A DNA stretch of 5,869 nucleotides, taken from CAZLWA01 sp964563165. GTDB taxonomy: Bacteria; CLD3; SB21. This document shows, piece by piece, positions 1 to 5,734 of this stretch. The DNA lies in the NCBI GenBank assembly GCA_964563165.1, contig CAZLWA010000093.1, positions 1 to 5,869 on the forward strand, in the 5' to 3' direction. The position numbers and the translations under genes are program-made. The notes beneath the pieces are model-generated. The model did not search any database, had not been told where the DNA came from, and saw only the letters and a program-made list of their open reading frames with translations. Position 1 is the first letter of the stretch, and the number at the start of each line of letters is the position of its first letter.

Positions 1-43
1 AAATTTTTTTATGTTTTGGCCGGCAATTATGTAACTTGGTGAA

Positions 44-69
44 CCTTTGAGTCTTTGTGTCTTCGTGGC
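44..69 (-). repeat. Half copy of AAGACACAAAG-type dispersed repeat (copy A)
   Basis: Read on the minus strand this stretch begins GCCACGAAGACACAAAG and then continues ACTCAAAGG. It matches the left arm of the element at 5425-5449 at about 20 of 24 positions. Read on the plus strand, 'gtctttgtgtcttcgtggc' matches the right arm of the element at 5458-5476 at 15 of 19 positions. No partner arm is visible in positions 1-40, so this is either a half element or an element cut by older rearrangement. Similar AAGACACAAAGG-like intergenic repeats are common in many environmental bacterial genomes. The function is unknown. Confidence 0.55.
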
Positions 70-207
70 AAGTATTCAACCATTTAATGAGTATTTTTGC
101 AACACCTGACAGAAAAAACTGATATTTGTTTAACGTCGAATCTCTAATTGTGGTTGAAAATAATACGGTTAGGAATCGGTCTGGCTTTTGCTGCTATAAG
201 GTAAGAT

Positions 208-414
208 ATGGCACAACTAGAAGACATCATCATAAAGGCGCAAATGACCGCCGCTCAGTCCTTAATAGAAACTAATCAGCGCTTGTCGGATTGTTTGGAA
301 AGCCCGTATCTCCCCTTTTCAGAAAAGCAAAAAATTTGGCTGCAGATCGAACAAAACTTAGGAAAAATCGGCAAATTGAAAAAAATACGCGAGTACCATA
401 AAGGAGCCTCATAG
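208..414 (+). CDS. Hypothetical small protein, 68 aa
   Basis: I do not recognise this family. The ORF starts at an ATG preceded by TAAGG at 197-201, six bases upstream, which is a moderate ribosome binding site. The protein lacks a signal peptide and membrane segment and looks mostly alpha-helical and soluble. It has a hydrophilic N-terminal helix (residues 1-30), a short break around 'SPYLPF' (32-37), and a second helix rich in Lys, Gln and Leu ending in a basic tail. The only Cys is residue 29. Base composition is more AT-rich than in acs. The stop TAG (412-414) overlaps a GTG in a TAGTG arrangement behind a strong SD, as is common between coupled operon genes, but the next frame ends after nine codons. 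The ORF converges with the PLP-enzyme gene 7 bp away. It could be a real small gene or the surviving first gene of a broken operon. Confidence 0.5.
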   Translation: MAQLEDIIIKAQMTAAQSLIETNQRLSDCLESPYLPFSEKQKIWLQIEQNLGKIGKLKKIREYHKGAS

Positions 415-416
415 TG
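400..416 (+). promoter_or_regulatory. Orphan SD plus overlapping stop/GTG start
   Basis: AAAGGAG at 400-406 lies seven bases before GTG at 414-416, and this GTG overlaps the TAG stop of the 68-codon ORF (TAGTG). This is the geometry of translational coupling to a second operon gene. The frame that follows has only nine sense codons before TGA at 441-443, and it runs antisense to the end of the convergent PLP-enzyme gene. The site may be a leftover of a lost gene or a chance match. Confidence 0.3.
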
Positions 417-421
417 TCCGA

Positions 422-1621
422 TCAAATCAATTCAGCTTTTTGAAGACATTTTTTCATTCGCTCGAACGTCCGCTGAATGTCGTTATCCAGCCCCACCGAG
501 AATCTTATTAACCCGCGGCTCAAACCCATTTGTCTTCGTTCTTCCTCCGGAATTTCCGATGACGTGCTGCCGCCCGGGGCGCTGAACAGCGTTTTGAAAT
601 AACCGAGGCTCACCGCAAGGTAACCGATCTTTTCTTCCTGCATGATGCACATCAGGTTATTTGCTTTCTCTTCGGTGCCCGCATCTAAAGCCATCATACC
701 GCCGAATCCGAAAGACGGATTCATGATCTTCTTCATTAATGAGTAATGGGCGTGTTCCGGCAAGCCGGGATAAAAAACTCTAACGCCAAGTTTCTGCAGG
801 TTCTCCGCTAAAAACAGCGCGTTGGCGCTGTGCTTCTGAATCCGGATGTGCAGGCTGTGTAAATTTTTCAGGATGCTCGCCGCGCGCAAACTGTCGAGAA
901 CCGGCCCCATCAGCATACACGCGCCTGAATTGATATCCGTCAACTGGTGAATAAATTCGGTCGTGGAACAAATACAGCCGGCGACGCAATCACTCGTGCC
1001 GTTGATAAATTTAGTCAGGCTGTGAACGACGGCATGGGCTCCCAACCGGAGCGGCGACAGTGTCATCGGGCTGAATGTGTTGTCCACTACCAGTTTCAAA
1101 TTATTTTGATTTGCCAGGTGAGCGAGCGCCGGGATGTCGGCAATTTCCAACAAGGGATTACTGACCGATTCGCAGTAAATAACTTTCGAGCGCTCAGTAA
1201 TTAGTTTTTTGACGGCTGCCATATCCTGAATGTTGACGAAGTGAACCTTAATGCCGAGCCTTGGCAGAAAGTTCTTGAACAGCGCGTACGTACCGCCGTA
1301 GATCGTTCGGCCGGCAATGACCTCGTCTCCGGATTGACAAACCTGCAGGATCGTGCAGCTGATGGCAGCCATGCCGGAAGCCGTGACTTGCGCGGCTTCG
1401 GCGTCTTCCAGGGAAGCCAGCGCACGCGCCAGATCCTTATTGATCGGATTCCAGTGCCGCGAATACAAAAAACAGCCCTCGATTTCATGATCAAAAACTT
1501 CTTTCATTTTTTCCGGACTCATGAAAGTAAATGTCGAGGAATCGGTAATGGAAGGATTGACATCGCCGAATTCTCCGAAAACCAGATAGTCCTGAATTTT
1601 GCTGCTTGGATCGAATGACAT
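422..1621 (-). CDS. PLP-dependent Cys/Met metabolism enzyme (methionine gamma-lyase / cystathionine gamma-synthase type)
   Basis: This 399-aa protein has the usual length for the cytosolic gamma-family of PLP enzymes (Cys/Met metabolism family, fold type I). These enzymes catalyse gamma-elimination or gamma-replacement on methionine, homocysteine, cystathionine or acylated homoserines. Visible motifs are 'VNPSITDSSTF' (21-31); the phosphate-binding YSR (53-55), which normally comes from the partner subunit; 'ASGMAA' (81-86); 'TIYGGT' (106-111) with Tyr108 stacking on PLP; 'VVDNTF' with Asp180 contacting the pyridine nitrogen; 'SLTK' with the Schiff-base Lys204; and 'LIRFSVGLDN' (371-380) with Arg373 for substrate carboxylate. 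The position of the catalytic Cys of classical methionine gamma-lyases (LYGCT) is Gly110 here, so substrate choice cannot be read from sequence. Start is supported by GGAAAGG at 1630-1636, eight bases upstream, and by family-typical N-terminal content before residue 34. It is divergent from acs and convergent with the 68-aa ORF. The exact reaction is uncertain; family membership is firm. Confidence 0.93.
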   Translation of the reverse strand: MSFDPSSKIQDYLVFGEFGDVNPSITDSSTFTFMSPEKMKEVFDHEIEGCFLYSRHWNPINKDLARALASLEDAEAAQVTASGMAAISCTILQVCQSGDEVIAGRTIYGGTYALFKNFLPRLGIKVHFVNIQDMAAVKKLITERSKVIYCESVSNPLLEIADIPALAHLANQNNLKLVVDNTFSPMTLSPLRLGAHAVVHSLTKFINGTSDCVAGCICSTTEFIHQLTDINSGACMLMGPVLDSLRAASILKNLHSLHIRIQKHSANALFLAENLQKLGVRVFYPGLPEHAHYSLMKKIMNPSFGFGGMMALDAGTEEKANNLMCIMQEEKIGYLAVSLGYFKTLFSAPGGSTSSEIPEEERRQMGLSRGLIRFSVGLDNDIQRTFERMKKCLQKAELI

Positions 1622-1691
1622 AAGTGTAACCTTTCCAATAAACGTTTTATGTCCGTATGGAGATTTCCCGCCTCTTTCAAACCTCTCCGAT

Positions 1692-1706
1692 CTTAATTTA
1701 ATTAAG
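1692..1706. promoter_or_regulatory. AT-rich palindrome, possible operator
   Basis: CTTAATT and AATTAAG flank a single central T, giving a perfect 7-bp inverted repeat. It lies about 71 bp upstream of the PLP-enzyme start codon on that gene's promoter side. The size and symmetry suit a dimeric repressor site, but AT-rich palindromes of this length also arise by chance. Confidence 0.25.
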
Positions 1707-1767
1707 GTTTAGCGTTTGTGCATTGATTTTTGTCATAAAAATTTGAAAATTAGGAAGTTTCTTTGTT

Positions 1768-1792
1768 CATTCCCGTGAAAGCGGGAATCCAG
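1768..1792 (+). repeat. dRS3/REP-like hairpin repeat, copy 1
   Basis: The core is ATTCCCGT, GAAA, GCGGGAAT, followed by CCAG. The arms form an 8-bp stem with a 4-nt loop, with a T-G wobble as the loop-closing pair. It matches the reverse complement of 1988-2012 at 24 of 25 bases. The sequence belongs to the widespread ATTCCC-N-GGGAAT class (dRS3-like in Neisseria, and similar repeats in many genomes) whose translated product reads FPRKRES. Confidence 0.85.
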
Positions 1793-1856
1793 TCATTATT
1801 TCTTTTAAATTTTGCCAATTCAAATTTTCCAGAATGTTTATTCCCCGGCTCTTTGT

Positions 1857-1868
1857 TGAGTATACTCA
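1857..1868. promoter_or_regulatory. 12-bp perfect palindrome, possible operator
   Basis: TGAGTATACTCA is a perfect palindrome in the middle of the intergenic region, between the two inverted hairpin repeats and about 190 bp upstream of acs. It could bind a dimeric regulator. No second copy is visible in the window and no regulator gene is adjacent. Confidence 0.25.
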
Positions 1869-1987
1869 TCATCAATAGGCACGGCTCAACGTAAGGGCGC
1901 GGTTCATACTTAACCCCAAAAGAGGATTAACTGAGTGAACCAAGACGAAGTGAACCTGATACACATTGGAGCTTATTTGATTCGATT

Positions 1988-2012
1988 CTGGATTCCCGCT
2001 TTCGCGGGAATG
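1988..2012 (-). repeat. dRS3/REP-like hairpin repeat, copy 2 (inverted)
   Basis: CTGG is followed by ATTCCCGC, TTTC and GCGGGAAT, a perfect 8-bp stem with a 4-nt loop. It is inverted relative to copy 1 at 1768-1792 and ends 46 bp before the acs start codon, so it would lie in or just upstream of the acs leader. The two copies bound a 195-bp spacer. I see no matching target-site duplication outside the pair. Confidence 0.85.
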
Positions 2013-2058
2013 ACAACCAAAACGGATATACTATACTTTCCAAATAGGAGATTACGAG

Positions 2059-3975
2059 ATGAACAAACCAGCCGACGCTAAAACTTCCGCCATGAATACG
2101 GAAATGTTTCATCCATCCAAAGAAGTCATTGATGCGGCGCATATCAAAGATTATGAAACGCTCTACAAACGTTCGATCGCCGATCGCGAAGGTTTTTGGG
2201 CGGAGGAAGCGGGCAAACTCGAATGGTACAAAAAATGGGACAAAGTCCTGGACTCGAGTAAGAAACCTTTTTACCGATGGTTCACCGGTGGAAAAATTAA
2301 CATCGTTCATAACGCGGTCGACCGGCACCAGAAAAATTGGTACCGCAATAAATTGGCGATCATTTGGGAAGGCGAACCGGGCGACGTGCGCACCTATTCG
2401 TATCATGCGCTCAACCGCGAAGTCTGCAAATTTGCAAATGTTCTGAAAAGCATGGGGGTGAAAAAAGGCGAGATCGTGACGATCTACATGCCGCAGATCC
2501 CGGAACTCGTTTTCGCCATGCTCGCCTGCGCCAAGATCGGCGCGGCACACAGCGTCGTCTACGGCGGATTCAGCGTGGAGGCACTTGCAACACGCATTGA
2601 CGATGCGAAGAGCCGCGTTCTCGTGACTGCCGACGGCGGTTGGCGCCGTGGAAAAATAAACGACCTGAAATCCATTGCCAACGAAGCGATGAAACGCTCC
2701 CCGACCGTTGAGGTGTGCGTGTGCGTCAAGCGCGCTGGACAAGAAGTCTACATGGAAAACGACCGTGATTTCTGGTATGAGGATCTCATGAGCCTTCCGA
2801 TCGCCAATCCGAAATGTCCGACGGAAGTGATGGATTCCGAAGATATGCTTTTTATTTTATACACCAGCGGAACGACCGGACAGCCCAAAGGCCTCTTGCA
2901 CACGCACGGCGGTTATGCGGTTTATATTGCAACGACGCACCGCTATGTTTTTGACGTCAAAGATGAAGACCGGTGGTGGTGCGCCGCCGATCCGGGCTGG
3001 ATCACGGGCCACAGCTATATTGTTTACGCGCCGCTGATCAACGGAACGACGTTGATGATGTACGAAGGCGCGCCGAATCACCCCTACCCCAACCGCTGGT
3101 GGCAGATGATCGAAAAATACGGCATTACTATTCTTTACACATCACCGACAGCCATCCGGGGACTGATGCGGTTTGGCGAGCAGTGGCCCAAGCGGCACGA
3201 TCTGAGTTCGCTCCGCCTGCTCGGCTCCGTCGGCGAGCCGATCAATCCGGAAGCATGGAAATGGTATTATAAAAATATCGGCGGCGAACGCTGCCCGATC
3301 ATGGATACGTGGTGGCAGACCGAAACGGGCGGATTCATGGTGACGCCATTGCCTGTCATTCCACTTAAGCCCGGTTCGGCAACGAAGCCGTTTTTCGGAA
3401 TTGAAATTGGCGTTGTGGACGATCACGGCAAGGAAGTTGCCTGCGGTGAAGAAGGCAAGCTCGTTCTCAAAGCGCCGTGGCCCGGCATGGCGCGTACGAT
3501 CTACGGCGATCCGGACCGCTATGTCGAAACCTATTGGAAAGAATTTGAAAAGCAAGGCTGGTACAAGGCCGGCGATTCGGCGCGCATCGATGCGGACGGC
3601 TACTTGTGGGTGATCGGAAGAATTGACGACGTGATCAAGGTCAGCGGTTACCGGCTGGGAACGGCGGAGATCGAAAGCGCCCTGGTCAGCCATCCCGCGG
3701 TCTCCGAAGCCGCGGCCATCGCGCTTCCGCATGAACTCAAAGGAAATGCTATTTACACCTACGTGATCTTGCGCGCCGGCGTAACGGGAAATAAGGAACT
3801 GGAAGAAGCTTTGAAAGAACATGTGGCGAAAGAGATCGGCCCGATCGCACGCCCGGAGAGTGTTGCGTTCCTGGACATCTTGCCGAAAACGCGCAGCGGA
3901 AAGATCATGCGCCGAGTTCTGAAAGCGCGCGCGCAAGGCTTGAGCGAAGGGGATATTTCGACGCTGGAGGAGTAA
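2059..3975 (+). CDS. acs: Acetyl-CoA synthetase, AMP-forming
   Basis: This 638-aa protein is full length for cytosolic AMP-forming acetate-CoA ligase, which makes acetyl-CoA from acetate, ATP and CoA through acetyl-AMP. The N-terminal acetyl-CoA synthetase domain (about 26-85) precedes the adenylate-forming core. Motifs are 'GGWRRGK' (193-199, CoA phosphate region), the P-loop 'YTSGTTGQPKG' (268-278), 'GSVGEPINPEAW' (389-400), 'DTWWQTETGG' (416-425) with Trp419 at the acetate-pocket position (Trp414 in Salmonella Acs), 'AGDSARID' (504-511), 'GRIDDVIKVSG' (520-530) at the domain hinge, and 'PKTRSGKIMRR' (609-619). Lys615 there is the catalytic lysine that is reversibly acetylated in characterised Acs enzymes. 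The pocket Trp favours acetate over longer acids. Start at 2059 is chosen because AGGAG at 2046-2050 lies eight bases upstream; Met12 (2092) has no such site. No acetyltransferase or deacetylase gene is adjacent. A palindromic repeat begins 8 bp after the stop. Confidence 0.98.
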   Translation: MNKPADAKTSAMNTEMFHPSKEVIDAAHIKDYETLYKRSIADREGFWAEEAGKLEWYKKWDKVLDSSKKPFYRWFTGGKINIVHNAVDRHQKNWYRNKLAIIWEGEPGDVRTYSYHALNREVCKFANVLKSMGVKKGEIVTIYMPQIPELVFAMLACAKIGAAHSVVYGGFSVEALATRIDDAKSRVLVTADGGWRRGKINDLKSIANEAMKRSPTVEVCVCVKRAGQEVYMENDRDFWYEDLMSLPIANPKCPTEVMDSEDMLFILYTSGTTGQPKGLLHTHGGYAVYIATTHRYVFDVKDEDRWWCAADPGWITGHSYIVYAPLINGTTLMMYEGAPNHPYPNRWWQMIEKYGITILYTSPTAIRGLMRFGEQWPKRHDLSSLRLLGSVGEPINPEAWKWYYKNIGGERCPIMDTWWQTETGGFMVTPLPVIPLKPGSATKPFFGIEIGVVDDHGKEVACGEEGKLVLKAPWPGMARTIYGDPDRYVETYWKEFEKQGWYKAGDSARIDADGYLWVIGRIDDVIKVSGYRLGTAEIESALVSHPAVSEAAAIALPHELKGNAIYTYVILRAGVTGNKELEEALKEHVAKEIGPIARPESVAFLDILPKTRSGKIMRRVLKARAQGLSEGDISTLEE

Positions 3976-3983
3976 TTCCAATA

Positions 3984-4034
3984 CCCGAACCGCAAAGACG
4001 CCAAGGCGCAAAGAAATAACTTTGCCGCTTCGGG
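3984..4034 (+). repeat. Palindromic AAGACxCxAAGG-type repeat (copy B) downstream of acs
   Basis: The left part (3989-4013) reads ACCGCAAAGACGCCAAGG and then CGCAAAG. It matches the element at 5425-5449 at 19 of 25 bases. The right part, CTTTGCCGCTTCGGG (4020-4034), is nearly the reverse complement of the left end CCCGAACCGCAAAG (3984-3997). Within it, GCGCAAAG (4006-4013) and CTTTGC-C-GC (4020-4028) can pair around an AAATAA loop as an 8-bp stem with one bulged C. It starts 8 bp after the acs stop. It could mark or stabilise the acs mRNA 3' end, but no U-tract follows, so it is not a standard intrinsic terminator. Confidence 0.6.
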
Positions 4035-4081
4035 CACTGTCCATTTCCAATAGTGTAATTTTACTATCACTCTGCCAACCT

Positions 4082-4133
4082 TTGACAAATCCAATCGTAT
4101 ACGCTTTGAGACTTTCCATCCATTGTCTACATT
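4082..4133 (+). promoter_or_regulatory. Weak promoter candidates upstream of the exported-protein gene
   Basis: A perfect TTGACA is present at 4082-4087 but has only a poor -10 (TTTGAG at 4105-4110) at 17-bp spacing. A second possibility is TTGAGA (4106-4111), 16 bp, TACATT (4128-4133), which would start transcription just before the SD. Neither is convincing alone. The 180-bp gap and repeat after acs make an independent promoter likely. Confidence 0.22.
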
Positions 4134-4142
4134 AACCTGCCT

Positions 4143-4149
4143 AAAGGAG
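4143..4149 (+). promoter_or_regulatory. Strong RBS fixing the start at 4156
   Basis: AAAGGAG lies six bases before ATG at 4156-4158. The in-frame ATG at 4123 has no SD and would place eleven extra residues before an otherwise normal signal peptide, so the SD decides for 4156. Confidence 0.8.
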
Positions 4150-4155
4150 AATCTT

Positions 4156-5418
4156 ATGCTCAAAAATTACTTGCTCGTTTTCATTTTCACCTGTTCCGTT
4201 TTCGCTCAATCGGATGACGATGCCAACACATACATGGTGCGCGCGCACGATGCCTATAATAATAAGGATTTTCAGGGCTTCCTGGATAATTTCAAAGCCG
4301 CGCAAAAACTGATGCCGCGCAATTCGATCGTCATGTATAACCTGGCTTGCGGATATTCACTGACCGGACAAAAGGATGAAGCCATCGCGCTGCTGAACAA
4401 GATCGTAGGTATGGGACTGATATTTGACTTCGACCAGGACGAAGATTTTAATCCCATAAAGAATTCGGACGAATTCAGGGCGGTGTTAAGTCGGGCGGAA
4501 AAAAACAAGGCTGCCGTCCATACGGCCGAAAATGCGTTCACTCTTCCGGAAAAAGATCTGATCCCCGAAGGCATTGCTTACGATCCTCTGGATGGGACTT
4601 TCTACGTCAGCAGCGTGCATCAGGGCAAAATTGTCAGCCGCGATAAGAATGGGAACGTCCGGGATTTTTCGTTGCCGACCGACGGATTGTGGTGCGTGCT
4701 GGGATTGAAGGTAGACACGAAGCGCCGGATACTCTGGGCCTGCGCAACGGCTTATCCGCAGCTAAAAAATTACTCCAAAGATCAGGAAGGGCTTACCGGC
4801 ATATTCAAATACGATTTGAAAACGGGAAAATTGATCAAAAAATATTTACCGCCTGCCGGCAAACACACATTCAACGATATCGCGATCAATTCCAATGGCG
4901 AGCTGTTTGTCTCGGATACCGGCGAACGCTCTATCTACAGGATCTCCCGGGACAAGAACGAACTTGAATTGTTCATCGCGCCAGATTACCTGGCCTCGCC
5001 CCAGGCCATGGCGTTTTCCGGCGATGAAACAAAGTTTTTTATTGCCGACTATTCGCGCGGCATTTTTGTCGTGGATGTGAAATCAAAAGAACATAAATTG
5101 ATCGACTGCGCCGAAACGGTTTCGATGCTCGGTATTGACGGATTGTGTTTTTATAGGAATAGCCTTGTCGCCACACAGAACGGAATTAACCCGCATCGCG
5201 TGACCCGGTATTTCCTGAACAAAGATCATTCCGGAGTAGAAAAAGCGGAGGTTCTCGAAGTCAACAACCCGCAATTCAATGAGCCGACGCTGGGCGCGGT
5301 CGTGGGCGACGCGTTTTATTTTATTTCCAACAGCCAGTGGGGAAGCTTCAACAAAGACGGGTCGATTTTCCCGATGGATAAATTGCAAGAACCGTTGATC
5401 ATGAAAATTAAATTATAA
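4156..5418 (+). CDS. Exported TPR plus SMP-30/gluconolactonase-like beta-propeller protein
   Basis: With the start at 4156 this is a 420-aa protein. Residues 1-17 form a signal peptide (Lys3, hydrophobic 'YLLVFIF', cleavage expected after 'SVFA', leaving Gln18), so it is probably periplasmic or secreted. The Cys13 context is a poor lipobox. Residues about 23-85 look like TPR-type helices, with the clearest unit at 57-84 ('NSIVMYNLACGYSLTGQKDEA'-like). From about 130 onward the protein shows six-bladed propeller features of the SMP-30/gluconolactonase/LRE class. These include 'IPEGIAYDP' (136-144) with Glu138 at the metal-ligand position, 'FNDIAINSNGELFVSDT' (239-255) with Asn240, 'SPQAMAFSGDETKFFIADY' (281-299) and 'GIDGLCF' (326-332) with Asp328. 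Where SMP-30 has its second metal-ligand Asn, I read Gln283, so metal binding and lactonase activity are doubtful. A carbohydrate or ligand-binding or scaffold role is equally possible. The substrate is unknown. No partner gene is visible. Confidence 0.85.
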   Translation: MLKNYLLVFIFTCSVFAQSDDDANTYMVRAHDAYNNKDFQGFLDNFKAAQKLMPRNSIVMYNLACGYSLTGQKDEAIALLNKIVGMGLIFDFDQDEDFNPIKNSDEFRAVLSRAEKNKAAVHTAENAFTLPEKDLIPEGIAYDPLDGTFYVSSVHQGKIVSRDKNGNVRDFSLPTDGLWCVLGLKVDTKRRILWACATAYPQLKNYSKDQEGLTGIFKYDLKTGKLIKKYLPPAGKHTFNDIAINSNGELFVSDTGERSIYRISRDKNELELFIAPDYLASPQAMAFSGDETKFFIADYSRGIFVVDVKSKEHKLIDCAETVSMLGIDGLCFYRNSLVATQNGINPHRVTRYFLNKDHSGVEKAEVLEVNNPQFNEPTLGAVVGDAFYFISNSQWGSFNKDGSIFPMDKLQEPLIMKIKL

Positions 5419-5424
5419 TCCTTA

Positions 5425-5476
5425 ACCACTAAGACACAAAGGAACAAAGTTTGTTGTGTCTTTGTGACTGTGTGGT
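5425..5476. repeat. Palindromic AAGACACAAAGG-type repeat (copy C)
   Basis: The left arm, ACCACTAAGACACAAAG (5425-5441), and the right arm, CTTTGTGACTGTGTGGT (5460-5476), are reverse complements at 14 of 17 positions. Inner segments AACAA (5443-5447) with TTGTT (5451-5455), and GACAC (5433-5437) with GTGTC (5456-5460), can also pair, giving an extended hairpin. It begins 6 bp after the exported-protein stop, the same placement as copy B after acs. It could terminate or protect transcripts, but there is no clean GC stem plus U-tract. Confidence 0.7.
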
Positions 5477-5521
5477 AAAGTTCTTTCCGAAAGAAGTGAA
5501 TGGACAGGTGGTGATAATAAT

Positions 5522-5669
5522 ATGGCGGAATTCGGAAGTAACGTAGATATCCCCCGTCCCGTCGCAGAAGCATGAGCGCCTTGAGCTGGAAATGACTGAG
5601 CTTCTGAAACTTCGGCTCATTTCAGGAAGTCCCCCGGTGAGAGCGCGTGCACGAAAATTATTGAAATAA
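5522..5669 (+). pseudogene. Possible small gene remnant with a frameshift
   Basis: The ATG at 5522 is preceded by GGTGGTGAT (5507-5515), a good match to the 16S anti-SD, six bases upstream. The frame reads 'MAEFGSNVDIPRPVAEA' and stops at TGA 5573-5575. The +1 frame, open from 5547 to TAA at 5667-5669, continues with 'HERLELEMTELLKLRLIS' and ends in a basic segment rich in Arg, Lys and Leu. Both pieces have plausible amino-acid content, and together they would make a protein of about 49 aa if one base were removed near 5555-5573. I do not recognise the family. It may be a decayed small gene, a sequencing error in an intact gene, or coincidence. Confidence 0.28.
5601..5629. other. Imperfect hairpin
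   Basis: CTTCTGAAA (5601-5609) can pair with TTTCAGGAAG (5620-5629) with one bulged G, around a 10-nt loop. It is not followed by a U-tract. It lies within the possible gene remnant, so it may be incidental. Confidence 0.3.
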
Positions 5670-5734
5670 CCTGCAATTGGCCGCCAGGGCAGGTGCCTGC
5701 TCGCGAGAGTTTTGAGATTGTAATCGAAAATTTC

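Larger units (their letters stand above)
1622..2058. other. Divergent intergenic region between the PLP-enzyme gene and acs
   Basis: These 437 bp contain no convincing gene. They must hold the promoters of both flanking genes, but I see no good sigma70 -35/-10 pair on either strand. Contents are a 15-bp imperfect-centre palindrome (1692-1706), two inverted 25-bp hairpin repeats (1768-1792 and 1988-2012), a 12-bp palindrome (1857-1868), and two direct GTGAACC heptamers (1935-1941 and 1950-1956), with the reverse complement of their last six bases, GGTTCA, at 1901-1906. TATACT occurs at 2027-2032 and 2032-2037 but sits too close to the acs SD and has no -35 partner. Confidence 0.6.

Noticed and set aside
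1768..2012. CRISPR array from repeated 25-mers
   Set aside because: There are only two copies, in inverted orientation and 195 bp apart, with no regular spacers and no cas genes.
2027..2037. Overlapping TATACT boxes as an acs -10 element
   Set aside because: A start site would fall on the SD, and there is no -35 match at the right spacing.
1927..2742. A 271-codon open frame on the minus strand across the acs start
   Set aside because: It is antisense to acs. Its C-terminus reads SFPRKRESR, the well-known spurious translation of the hairpin repeat at 1988-2012. The acs frame has full family motifs.
4006..4028. Intrinsic terminator of acs
   Set aside because: The hairpin is real, but the sequence after it is TTCGGGCACT with no T-run, so a standard terminator is not supported.
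3142..4119. A 325-codon open frame on the minus strand
   Set aside because: It is the antisense shadow of the conserved acs C-terminal half, has no recognisable family, and begins in the intergenic region without an SD.
4123..4155. Upstream ATG adding eleven residues to the exported protein
   Set aside because: It has no SD, and the extension would precede a normal signal peptide. AAAGGAG fits the ATG at 4156 exactly.
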